A DNA stretch of 64,000 nt from Bacteroides salyersiae WAL 10018 = DSM 18765 = JCM 12988 (GTDB lineage Bacteria; Bacteroidota; Bacteroidia; Bacteroidales; Bacteroidaceae): contig NZ_KB905466.1 of assembly GCF_000381365.1 (NCBI RefSeq), forward strand, positions 866,693 through 930,692. The letters are read 5' to 3'. The position numbers were made by a program, and so were the translations under genes. The notes beneath the pieces were generated by a model. That model was given only the letters and a program-made list of their open reading frames with translations, had not been told where the DNA came from and did not search any database. Below, in pieces: positions 35,309 through 44,229 of the stretch (positions are counted from its first letter, which is position 1; each line of letters opens with the position of its first letter).

Positions 35309-37105
35309 TTATTTCTTACCTTCCAACTGTTCTTTCAAAGCTGCCAGAGCGTCAATGTCACCCAAAGTTGTAGAAGCAGCCTGATTTTGGATCATCGGAG
35401 CGTCTTCTTTCTTTGAAGATGCTTTCTTTGCATTAGAAGCTGCTTTCTTTTCAGCTCTTTCTTCTGCTTTTGCAACATCTTCGAAAATGCGGCTATGAGA
35501 AAGGATAATTCTCTTAGCATCCTTGTTGAATTCGATCACTTTGAATTCAAGTTTCTCATCCAACTGAGCCTGTGAGCCGTCTTCTTTTACAAGATGTTTC
35601 GGAGTAGCGAATCCTTCAACACCATAAGGAAGAGCAACTACGGCACCCTTATCCAACATTTCGATGATTGTTCCTTCGTGTACAGAACCTACAGTAAATA
35701 CAGTTTCGAATACATCCCAAGGATTTTCTTCAAGCTGTTTGTGACCAAGGCTCAAACGACGGTTTTCTTTGTCGATCTCCAATACCTGAACTTCGATGTC
35801 TGCACCGATCTGAGTAAATTCTGAAGGGTGTTTAACTTTCTTCGTCCAAGAAAGATCAGAGATGTGAATCAATCCGTCAACACCTTCTTCGATTTCTACG
35901 AATACACCGAAGTTAGTGAAGTTACGAACTTTTGCAGTATGCTTAGAACCTACAGGATACTTCTCTTCGATTGTTTCCCATGGATCTTGTTTCAGTTGCT
36001 TGATACCCAAAGACATCTTACGTTCTTCACGGTCCAGAGTCAATACAACAGCTTCTACTTCATCGCCCACTTTCATGAAGTCTTGAGCAGAACGCAGGTG
36101 CTGTGACCATGACATTTCAGATACGTGAATCAAACCTTCAACACCCGGAGCAATTTCGATAAATGCACCGTAATCAGCCATCACGACTACTTTACCCTTC
36201 ACGTGATCACCTACCTTCAAGTCCGGATCAAGAGCATCCCATGGGTGCGGAGTAAGTTGTTTCAGACCCAAAGCAATACGTTTCTTTTCGTCATCGAAAT
36301 CAAGGATAACAACGTTAAGCTTCTGATCGAGTTCAACCACTTCTTTCGGATCGCTTACACGTCCCCATGATAGGTCAGTGATATGGATCAATCCGTCTAC
36401 GCCACCCAAATCGATGAATACACCGTAAGAAGTGATGTTTTTAACGGTTCCTTCAAGAACTTGTCCTTTTTCAAGCTTACCGATAATTTCTTTCTTCTGT
36501 TGTTCCAGTTCAGCTTCGATAAGAGCTTTGTGAGAAACAACCACGTTTTTGAATTCCTGGTTGATTTTAACAACTTTGAATTCCATTGTTTTTCCAACGA
36601 ATACATCATAATCACGGATCGGCTTAACGTCGATCTGGGAACCCGGCAAGAATGCTTCGATACCGAATACGTCTACGATCATACCACCCTTAGTGCGGCA
36701 TTTGATGTAACCTTTGATAATTTCTTCATTTTCCAAAGCAGCATTCACACGATCCCAAGAGCGAGTAGCACGTGCTTTTCTGTGAGACAGAACCAACTGT
36801 CCTTTTTTGTCTTCCTGATTTTCGATATATACTTCTACAGTATCACCTACTTTCAAATCGGGATTGTAGCGGAATTCATTCAAAGGAATGATACCGTCTG
36901 ATTTGTAACCGATGTTCACAACAACTTCACGCTTGTTCATTGCGATTACGGTTCCGTCAACTACCTCACGGTCGTTAACTTTGTTAAGCGTACTGTCGTA
37001 AGCTTTTTCAAGATCTTCGTGGCTGGCGCCGGCGAATGATTCGCCATTCTCATACGCTTCCCAATTGAAATCTTCAACAGGAGCAATGTTCTTTAAGTTT
37101 TCCAT
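35309..37105 (-). CDS. rpsA: 30S ribosomal protein S1
   Basis: 598 residues with six S1 RNA-binding domains. Examples of their cores are VVVNIGYKSDGIIPLNEF, GVFIDLGGVDGLIHITDLSW, GAFIEIAPGVEGLIHVSEMS, GVFVEIEEGVDGLIHISDLS and a degenerate sixth one, VVALPYGVEGFATPKHL. The Ala/Lys-rich end (AEKKAASNAKKASSKKEDA) is typical of Bacteroidota. S1 binds mRNA leaders and helps initiation where Shine-Dalgarno sequences are weak, as in this genus. The gene has a consensus promoter and a strong terminator and so forms its own unit. Confidence 0.97.
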   Translation of the reverse strand: MENLKNIAPVEDFNWEAYENGESFAGASHEDLEKAYDSTLNKVNDREVVDGTVIAMNKREVVVNIGYKSDGIIPLNEFRYNPDLKVGDTVEVYIENQEDKKGQLVLSHRKARATRSWDRVNAALENEEIIKGYIKCRTKGGMIVDVFGIEAFLPGSQIDVKPIRDYDVFVGKTMEFKVVKINQEFKNVVVSHKALIEAELEQQKKEIIGKLEKGQVLEGTVKNITSYGVFIDLGGVDGLIHITDLSWGRVSDPKEVVELDQKLNVVILDFDDEKKRIALGLKQLTPHPWDALDPDLKVGDHVKGKVVVMADYGAFIEIAPGVEGLIHVSEMSWSQHLRSAQDFMKVGDEVEAVVLTLDREERKMSLGIKQLKQDPWETIEEKYPVGSKHTAKVRNFTNFGVFVEIEEGVDGLIHISDLSWTKKVKHPSEFTQIGADIEVQVLEIDKENRRLSLGHKQLEENPWDVFETVFTVGSVHEGTIIEMLDKGAVVALPYGVEGFATPKHLVKEDGSQAQLDEKLEFKVIEFNKDAKRIILSHSRIFEDVAKAEERAEKKAASNAKKASSKKEDAPMIQNQAASTTLGDIDALAALKEQLEGKK

Positions 37106-37169
37106 TAATAATTACTTGTTTTGAAATACTTTAATTAAATAAGACATTATATTATCTATAAATCGGGCG

Positions 37170-37200
37170 CAAAGATAGAACATTTTTCGGGACTAACAAA
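37170..37200 (-). promoter_or_regulatory. Consensus promoter of rpsA
   Basis: On the minus strand TTTG (37197-37200) and TATCTTTG (37170-37177) are separated by exactly 19 bases, a full match to the Bacteroides primary-sigma consensus. The ATG is 65 bases downstream. Confidence 0.9.
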
Positions 37201-37210
37201 AAGTTAGAAC

Positions 37211-37234
37211 AAAAAAAGCCGTCTCACGACGGCT
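37211..37234 (-). terminator. Terminator after the DUF2807 gene
   Basis: AGCCGTC and GACGGCT form a 7-bp GC-rich stem with a 4-base loop, followed on the minus strand by seven T. It lies 36 bases after the stop at 37270. Confidence 0.92.
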
Positions 37235-37269
37235 AATTTTCAGACACTTAAGTTATTCTGTATGCAATT

Positions 37270-38271
37270 TTACAATTTATGAGGTTTATTTCTTCCGGTC
37301 GAATGCACATTAACCGGATTACCTTTATAGCCTACATCACCGCTCCCCGAAATATCGCACTTCAATGTACCGGAAACATAGCATGAAATATCTCCGGAAC
37401 CATTTACCGTAGCGTCTACATCTACGGCTTTCAAATCTTTCGCATCCAGGTCACCGGAGTTTCGCAGCATCAAGACAGCCTGTTGAACTGTACCTGTCAC
37501 TTTCAAATCACCGGAACCATTCAACTCGGCTCTTACATTATTTCCCTGGATACCTGCAAAATTCAGATCACCGGCACCCAGTAAGCTAATCACAACATCA
37601 CCTACCACATTTCCACCTTTCACTTTCAGATCACCCGAACCTTGAAGAGTAGCAGCCGCAGACTTTGCCGTCATATTATAAATATCGATATCACCGGAAC
37701 CTATCAGATTCAAAGCTGCATTCCCAGCTTTCACGCTATTCTTAATAGAAATATCTCCGGAACCTTGCAAAGTGACCGCAAGATCATTTGCACAAACAAC
37801 TTCACCGGCAGTAATATCCCCGGAGCCCTGCAATGTCAAAGACAAATTATCACATTCCAGTTTACTATCTAAGACAACGTCTCCGGAACCTTGCAGATGC
37901 ACATCTTTCAACATAGGACTGGAAGCCATTATTTTAAGTCTCCCCTGTTTGCCAAATTCAATGCTGGTCCTATTCTTAAAAGAAATGGATAATACACCAT
38001 CTGTTACCGTACAATCCACCAAGTCGATCACATTATCCGAACCATAAATTTTTAATGTCGACTTATTATTGGCAGACTGTGTATAAATGACTGTAGGACT
38101 TCCCAAGAGTTTGATTTTATCGAAGTCTTTGATCTTAACTTCTTTGGTTTTATACGTTCCACTGGCTTTTACACGTCTGGTCTGAGCACAAACCGTTGTT
38201 ACAGAAAACAAGAATGAAAACAATGCAATCATTCCGATAAATCCCTTCATTTTACTATTCATAGGTTTCAA
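37270..38271 (-). CDS. DUF2807 (head GIN domain) secreted protein
   Basis: 333 residues with a signal peptide (MIALFSFLFSVTTVCAQ). The mature part is a repetitive beta-helix: ten units of about 20-22 residues, each with a G-S-G-D or close variant (LQGSGDVVLD, LIGSGDIDIY, LLGAGDLNFA, VNGSGDISCY). DUF2807 proteins are periplasmic or surface-exposed, with a proposed adhesin-like or polymer-binding role; none is well characterised. A clean terminator follows. The M at 38271 may be preceded by an alternative; MKGFIGMIAL seven codons later also gives a good signal peptide. Confidence 0.85.
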   Translation of the reverse strand: MKPMNSKMKGFIGMIALFSFLFSVTTVCAQTRRVKASGTYKTKEVKIKDFDKIKLLGSPTVIYTQSANNKSTLKIYGSDNVIDLVDCTVTDGVLSISFKNRTSIEFGKQGRLKIMASSPMLKDVHLQGSGDVVLDSKLECDNLSLTLQGSGDITAGEVVCANDLAVTLQGSGDISIKNSVKAGNAALNLIGSGDIDIYNMTAKSAAATLQGSGDLKVKGGNVVGDVVISLLGAGDLNFAGIQGNNVRAELNGSGDLKVTGTVQQAVLMLRNSGDLDAKDLKAVDVDATVNGSGDISCYVSGTLKCDISGSGDVGYKGNPVNVHSTGRNKPHKL

Positions 38272-38441
38272 TTTTGTAGTTTCTATATTAATAGACGACC
38301 AGCAGTGGGAAAAAGTTGCATGGCATAGAAACTTTTTTGTAGAAAATCAGAGATAAGTAATAATAAAAATATAAATCGGTACAGTTTTCATTCGCAGCGT
38401 TTCTCTCCTATCTATAAAAAAACAGATAGTTGACTATGAAC

Positions 38442-38676
38442 TTACCCCCTTCATCTCCTTCACCTTTTTTGCTCTATCGGCTTATTCATCGGAAATTAAG
38501 GGTGAAAGCGATCCCCCTCTTGCTATGCACCGTGCTTGCCGTCAATAACAAGCGTGCTCATGACTCGTAAGAACCGCCTTTATGGTGCATAAGGACCGTG
38601 CCGACCAGGGCTTCACCCTGCATCTACGACGAATAAAGGCTTTGATTGAAAAAGGTGAAAGCGGTGAAGAGGGTAA
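38442..38676. repeat. Intergenic inverted repeat with CTTCACC-type arms
   Basis: 38442-38469 and 38649-38676 are imperfect reverse complements, matching at 24 of 28 positions (CTTCACCTTTTT against AAAAAGGTGAA). The 180-base core contains a further 8-bp pair, TATGCACC (38524-38531) and GGTGCATA (38584-38591). The whole unit lies in the 577-base gap between the DUF2807 and M6 protease genes. An open frame of 76 codons inside (38542-38772, minus) looks like chance. Nothing else was recognised in 38272-38848. Confidence 0.6.
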
Positions 38677-38848
38677 AAACATACTGAATAAAGGCAGTTT
38701 GCAGAACAATTTCAGTTCATAAGTCAAAGATTCATGCTGAAACCGGTGGTTCTTTTGCACTTTAGAAGACAACTCAAAAAAAATCTTCCACTATCCAAAC
38801 ATCGATCGACATTCAAATAGTGGAAGATAATTGTCAACTAAAGAGAGA

Positions 38849-41398
38849 TTATTTTAGCATCAATTTCCGTATCACCGGATGATTCTGATCTTGCATGAAG
38901 ACATAAGCAATATACACTCCGGCTTCAAGATGGTTTATACTGATATCACAAGACTCTTCTCCCGGAGCAGTAAACAGAACAGGTTTTCCGTCTAAAGAGT
39001 AGAGAACCAAAGTCTCTATCCTATTTTCACTTTCCAAATGAAGCATTCCTTGATAAAGCGACATTGTTACTTCTGACAAAGAAACAGGTGATTTACAGAT
39101 ACCGGTTCCTGTAAATGATACAGTTACCGATTCCGAATCCGGTGTATCCCCAAAAGCACCTTCCGCGCGTACAGTATATACATTCTCTCCAGAAAGCGGA
39201 GCGATATCCGTAAAAGTAGAAGTTACGGAATTACCTATTTTCTCTCCATTGCGGTAGATGGCATAACCTGTTATCATTGAATGCTCTACCTGCGGATAAA
39301 TAGCGACATCATCTACATGCCACCAGTAAGATAGCCCCGTCTGATTTGTATCGTATGCATGAAAAGCAATCTTCATGTTATCAGACATATAAGGAGATAA
39401 ATCGATATCTACGCGGGTGTATTTGTTCACTACAGAGCAATCTGTTTTCAAATCCCAAATCTGCTTCCATGTGGTACCACCGTCCGAACTTACTTCTACA
39501 TAATAAAAGTTCTGCGGGTTATTTTTTTGCGGAGCTGTAGATTTTGAATAGAAAGTTAGCGATTTTCCATTGGCAAAAACAGGAGAAATCAGATATTCAT
39601 CCTGATGGATATCTTCCCATGCCTCCAACAAGCGCATTGAATAATTTCCGGCATAAGGCTCTTTATACTTCTCGTTCTTTTGCCAGAGCCATCCCCGGTT
39701 ACCCTCATTTTTGATTGTCCATTTCGCCAGATTACCCGAGTCTTCAAAATCTTCCATCAACGCCGGAGTTCCTTCATGAGGTGCCACCCACGTCAATACA
39801 ACCGTATTTCCTTCTTCTTTGGCAGTCAATGCAGAAGGTGACTGTATTAGATCGGAACGTTGCGACACATTAACAATAGCAGTTATCGATGGATCTTCTA
39901 CTCCCTGCAAATGAAAATCAGATATACGTAGCTGCGCATTCTCATTAGCCGATTTAGCCTGAAGAACGATTGTCGACTGGCCGGCCTCTCCCTGAAGCGG
40001 GGTAATTGTCAACCAATCGGGGACATCGACTATTCGCCATGCTACATCAGACTCAACAATAACTTGAGCAGTGCTGTTTATTGCCCCTCCCAAAGTGACA
40101 TTCGGTTTAGGTATATAAATCTGCGGTGTCAGTTCCAACAAATCAAAAGAAATGGTCTCACCACAAGAGGATATATTTGCCAACGCAAATTTCGCTTCTT
40201 TACCGTCGCTGTAGAAAGGCTTAAGTTCCGCATTGCCTCCGATCGCAGTACGCCCGCTTTCTGCACTAAAAGCAGCTTTTGAGATATCACCGTCAAGTGT
40301 CACTGTTCCACCCGGACGAAACAGATACTGCTCGTCCAAGCGGGTAGTTCCATTATAATTCAGATTTCCACCCGTTACATTCGGATTAATGCGATAAACC
40401 AATAACCCGGAAGACGGTAACCCTCTATCAAATGTCCCGTCCTTTCTTCTATATTCCACTATAAAGTATTCATCCGAACCTGTCGGTTTAATCTTATATG
40501 CTATATTTTCTTTTGTTGTACCTCCTACCGGATTTAAGGTATAAGTCCCCGGAGTAGATATTTCAGGAATCTCGTCAATCCATTTACAATAGCGGTATTT
40601 AGTATAAGCGCTCATCTGCTGAGGAGTTGTCAGATTATCGGACATTAAATCCCAAACTCCTACCGGATTCAAATTATCATTTACATGATAAAGATCATAT
40701 GTACCGAGCGTATGTGACATCTCATGACAAAGAACTCCTGTATTCAAAGGAACAGGACTCAGAGAACTCCAACCATTCGCATCATTGAATACCATCAGAT
40801 ACCCCACGATCTTTTTGCCTTTCACATAAATAGCTTTCTCATCAGGTAATGCCAAATCGGAACGGTGAGGCCATAACATATATTTACTGCTCAGATCGGA
40901 ATTGCCGCTTACAATTATACAAATATTGTCGAGTAAACCATCATTATTGGCATCAATCACTACATCATCAGGAAGATTTTCAGACAAATAAGCAGCAAGC
41001 TCTTTTATTAAAGCTTGCTCACGAGCAGCTTTTTCCGTTTCATTACTATACCCTAAATCATTAATACTACTCTTTTCCCGATAATATCCACGCTCATTTT
41101 TAGCTTTATAAGAAATGATCTGTGTACCGTCTGATTGGGGAAAGAAAGAACTTTTCCAAAAAAGCTGATTATAAGAAGCTTCTCGAAAATAGCTATATAC
41201 AGAATTAGCTCCTTCAACTTCAGCGTTAAACATCGTTTCGTAATAGCTGATAGGTTTGTCGAATTGCTCCTTGTTGTCTTCGTCATTAAAACGCAAAAAA
41301 CAAACCAAGTTGCTCAACTCACCTTTATTCTTTTCGGCAGCCGACAGCAGTAACGGAAAGAATAAAACAACGATCCAAAGAATAGGATATCTCTTCAT
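38849..41398 (-). CDS. M6-family secreted metalloprotease with sorting-like C-terminus
   Basis: 849 residues. A signal peptide (ILWIVVLFFPLLLSAAEK) precedes an M6 peptidase domain of the immune inhibitor A type: LDNICIIVSGNSD and the zinc site VLCHEMSHTLGTYDLYH (HExxH). The middle part has a BACON-like Ig domain (VAWRIVDVPDWLTITPLQGE). A MAM/jelly-roll-like domain (MRLLEAWEDIHQDEYLISPV) and a fibronectin III-like stretch follow. The end (LETLVLYSLDGKPVLF region, then AGVYIAYVFMQD) resembles a type IX sorting domain. It is the last gene of the SusCD locus, so it probably degrades protein for import. Confidence 0.88.
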   Translation of the reverse strand: MKRYPILWIVVLFFPLLLSAAEKNKGELSNLVCFLRFNDEDNKEQFDKPISYYETMFNAEVEGANSVYSYFREASYNQLFWKSSFFPQSDGTQIISYKAKNERGYYREKSSINDLGYSNETEKAAREQALIKELAAYLSENLPDDVVIDANNDGLLDNICIIVSGNSDLSSKYMLWPHRSDLALPDEKAIYVKGKKIVGYLMVFNDANGWSSLSPVPLNTGVLCHEMSHTLGTYDLYHVNDNLNPVGVWDLMSDNLTTPQQMSAYTKYRYCKWIDEIPEISTPGTYTLNPVGGTTKENIAYKIKPTGSDEYFIVEYRRKDGTFDRGLPSSGLLVYRINPNVTGGNLNYNGTTRLDEQYLFRPGGTVTLDGDISKAAFSAESGRTAIGGNAELKPFYSDGKEAKFALANISSCGETISFDLLELTPQIYIPKPNVTLGGAINSTAQVIVESDVAWRIVDVPDWLTITPLQGEAGQSTIVLQAKSANENAQLRISDFHLQGVEDPSITAIVNVSQRSDLIQSPSALTAKEEGNTVVLTWVAPHEGTPALMEDFEDSGNLAKWTIKNEGNRGWLWQKNEKYKEPYAGNYSMRLLEAWEDIHQDEYLISPVFANGKSLTFYSKSTAPQKNNPQNFYYVEVSSDGGTTWKQIWDLKTDCSVVNKYTRVDIDLSPYMSDNMKIAFHAYDTNQTGLSYWWHVDDVAIYPQVEHSMITGYAIYRNGEKIGNSVTSTFTDIAPLSGENVYTVRAEGAFGDTPDSESVTVSFTGTGICKSPVSLSEVTMSLYQGMLHLESENRIETLVLYSLDGKPVLFTAPGEESCDISINHLEAGVYIAYVFMQDQNHPVIRKLMLK

Positions 41399-41497
41399 TG
41401 TTTTATGTGTTAAAAAGTAAATAAAAAAGGGAAAACAACTACCGTCCCATCATCTCAGATTCCAATGAGTACAAGCAGGTTTTCCCTATAAAAATTA

Positions 41498-42397
41498 TTA
41501 CCGGATAACAATCTTAGTGGTACGTTCGGTAGTACCGTTCTTTGCTTTCACAATATATATACCACTTGTCAAAGGAGACAAATTCATCTTGTCTGTTATA
41601 GCCGATGCGGCCAATACGCCGGTAGTTGTATAAACCTGCACATTTGCAACCTCTCCCAAAGAAAGGGTAATACCATCAAATTCAATTTCAGAATTAATTG
41701 ATGTGTCATTAATACCGGAAGGTTTAGTTGAAGTAAGCACTTTCATTCCGTGAATATACAAAGGAGCTTTTGTCAATGATTCAAACCGGGCATAAATAGG
41801 AGCATCTGATTTTAATTTGAAATAGGGTTCATTGCCACTATCCAAAGTCTCCATTCCTGTCCATTCTTTTTGTCCGGCACTCATCAATGGCTTAAACATA
41901 GTTGAATACATAGCAGAAACAATTGTATAATCTTTAAAAGGTTTATCTTGTTCCGTCGTTCCTAACAGACGTACATAAGTTTTCACGCCGCTTGATATGA
42001 ATATATTAAAAGATACACATGAAGGCATACGTACTACAAAACCGCCACCATTCGTATTCATTGCAGAAGAAGAACTGGCAGTAACAATAGCACCGGTTTT
42101 AGCATCCGCACTTTCCATTTCTCCATCAGTACCTGCTCCCTTTACAGCCGGATCGGCCGTAGAGTCTTCATAATCTCCAAAATCCGCACAAATCAACTGA
42201 ATAATCTTTCCATTCGGATCTATCTTTCCATCTTCATTGTTTGCCTGACCGATATACTTGTCTATCTTTTCCTGCGTATCGAACCATATCCATCCATTGG
42301 CATCCACATCAGCCGGATCAAATAGATTATACTCTTGTGCATTTGCAAACATAACCACACTTAAAGTCATTAATAAGACCGTAATTTTTCTACTCAT
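41498..42397 (-). CDS. Secreted protein of unknown function with sorting-like C-terminus
   Basis: 299 residues with a signal peptide ending NAQEYNLFD. The body (YNLFDPADVDANGWIWFDTQ and GGGFVVRMPSCVSFNIFISS) looks like a beta-rich binding domain but I cannot name it. The last 70 residues (LGEVANVQVYTTTGVLAASA and GIYIVKAKNGTTERTTKIVI) resemble a type IX secretion C-terminal domain. It lies between susD and the M6 protease gene in the same direction, a position usually taken by a surface glycan- or protein-binding lipoprotein; here there is no lipobox. Confidence 0.72.
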   Translation of the reverse strand: MSRKITVLLMTLSVVMFANAQEYNLFDPADVDANGWIWFDTQEKIDKYIGQANNEDGKIDPNGKIIQLICADFGDYEDSTADPAVKGAGTDGEMESADAKTGAIVTASSSSAMNTNGGGFVVRMPSCVSFNIFISSGVKTYVRLLGTTEQDKPFKDYTIVSAMYSTMFKPLMSAGQKEWTGMETLDSGNEPYFKLKSDAPIYARFESLTKAPLYIHGMKVLTSTKPSGINDTSINSEIEFDGITLSLGEVANVQVYTTTGVLAASAITDKMNLSPLTSGIYIVKAKNGTTERTTKIVIR

Positions 42398-42439
42398 ACA
42401 TTTTTTTATTAAAGTTAATAATACATTGATTGATAAAGG

Positions 42440-44200
42440 TTAAACTTCCTCCCATTCTGGATTTTGTTCAACGCCATGATAACGTATTTCATCCCAAGGT
42501 ATGGGATAATAATATTGCATCTGACGAAACTCACGTACACGTTTAGGATACTTGTTCATATTTGAAATCGTATATATCGGATCTTTACCCTCTTCTTTTA
42601 CTATTTTCATCGCTTTCAAAGGATTAGTAGCTCCACTCATTTTTTCTACGGCAACTCCCCAACGAAGCAAATCCCAATAAGTAGTCTCTTCGAAAGCCAT
42701 CTCTACACGACGTTCATTCACCAGTTGTTCCCAAGTCAGACTCGGTAACTCATCCATATGTACACGACGGCGAATTTGATTTACTTTATCCAACGCATCA
42801 TCAACACGATTCTGCAAAAAATCAATTTCTGCATAATCCAACAAAACCTCTGCAAACCGCCAAATAATATAATTCTGTTTACTCGCATAAGTCTCATCAC
42901 TATCAATTTTCTGCTGTTCATTTACGAATTTTCCTAAATAATATCCTGTTTTTGAAACAGCAGCATTAGCAGATGTTCCGTATGGCGTCAGATCTGCTCC
43001 AGCAATCTCTTCTTTACCTTCTTTATTATAGTGAATTTCCATTTCATGATCGCGAAAAATACAACCGTCATATAAGATATTCGCATAAAAACGATAATCC
43101 CTGTTATCATACGGGTGTGTCGGATCATAAGGTTTACCATCACGCATATTATATTCATCCACATGATTTTGAGTGGGTGAATAGGCTGCTATTGTTCCGC
43201 CAAAGAAAGGAGAAACAGATTCACGATCAAGCTTATGCCCGAACCCATCTGCGAAATCACCATCATTCGAATGTTGTACTTCCCAAATTGATTCCTGACT
43301 ATTTTTCGTTAGAAAAATCTGACGATACTGTTCTTTTATTTGATCTTGTGTTGTTCCGGTTATCTGTATCAACGAATAAGGCAACTTCATCAATTCATCA
43401 TATGCCTTAGCAGCCTCTGTCAACATGGCATCCGATCGATCATCCGGAAAACCTAAATACGATTTCTCCTTATTCTGAAATACCTTACTGGCTACCCAAA
43501 AGTAGGTTTTAGCTTTCAGCATTAGAGCAGCTCCTTTAGTAGCACGCCCTATATCGCTGGCTTCTAACTTATCAGACAATAAAGAAGCCGCTAAATCCGC
43601 CTCTTCCACAATAAATTCCACCATTTCTTCATAAGAGGCGCGAGGAAATTTTTTATCATCAATCAACGGATCATAATTGTTCTTTATCAGTAAAGGACCT
43701 CCAAACTGTCGCAACAATAAGTAATAATAATAAGCACGAAAAAAATGTGCTTCGCCCAATATGCGTTGTTTATGAGCGCCCTCCTGTATTTTTCCTTCAT
43801 TCTCTAATAAAAGATTCACAGACTGAATACGAGCGTAATAATTATTCCAATTTACAAGTCCTCTACGAGTAATTTCACTGGAAATACTCTTCAAAATATC
43901 ACCATAGGCTGTATTATACCAATCCGCTCTACTTATAGTTATTTGATCACCATACCAAGGTAAATAATCACGGCATGCCCCTTTTAATAATGATGAAGAA
44001 GTAGGCATATAAATTGAAAAGCCATTACTCATATTACGATACCAAGGCAATACATATTCATCAAGCAATAATTGGCTTCCCCAAATCGTTTCTTGGGACA
44101 ATTTATTATAAGGAGCGTCACGGAATAAACCATCACATCCGGAAAGTCCGAATATTCCTCCACAAATCAAAAAAGATACTATATATTTTCTCAACTGCAT
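42440..44200 (-). CDS. SusD/RagB family nutrient-binding lipoprotein
   Basis: 586 residues. The lipobox is LSGCDGLF near residue 22. Family features are AHFFRAYYYYLLLRQFGG (TPR-like helices), RRRVHMDELPSLTWEQLVNE and the end FYPIPWDEI-like YYYPIPWDEIRYHGVEQNPE. SusD proteins form the lid of the SusC transporter and bind the incoming ligand at the cell surface. It lies 29 bases downstream of susC, the standard arrangement. Neighbouring proteases suggest a peptide or glycoprotein ligand. Confidence 0.95.
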   Translation of the reverse strand: MQLRKYIVSFLICGGIFGLSGCDGLFRDAPYNKLSQETIWGSQLLLDEYVLPWYRNMSNGFSIYMPTSSSLLKGACRDYLPWYGDQITISRADWYNTAYGDILKSISSEITRRGLVNWNNYYARIQSVNLLLENEGKIQEGAHKQRILGEAHFFRAYYYYLLLRQFGGPLLIKNNYDPLIDDKKFPRASYEEMVEFIVEEADLAASLLSDKLEASDIGRATKGAALMLKAKTYFWVASKVFQNKEKSYLGFPDDRSDAMLTEAAKAYDELMKLPYSLIQITGTTQDQIKEQYRQIFLTKNSQESIWEVQHSNDGDFADGFGHKLDRESVSPFFGGTIAAYSPTQNHVDEYNMRDGKPYDPTHPYDNRDYRFYANILYDGCIFRDHEMEIHYNKEGKEEIAGADLTPYGTSANAAVSKTGYYLGKFVNEQQKIDSDETYASKQNYIIWRFAEVLLDYAEIDFLQNRVDDALDKVNQIRRRVHMDELPSLTWEQLVNERRVEMAFEETTYWDLLRWGVAVEKMSGATNPLKAMKIVKEEGKDPIYTISNMNKYPKRVREFRQMQYYYPIPWDEIRYHGVEQNPEWEEV

Positions 44201-44229
44201 ACTATTTCTGTTTTTAATGCCACATTATA

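Noticed and set aside
38542..38772. A 76-codon minus-strand frame between the DUF2807 and M6 genes
   Set aside because: The product looks random, no promoter or ribosome site is seen, and the region is an inverted repeat.
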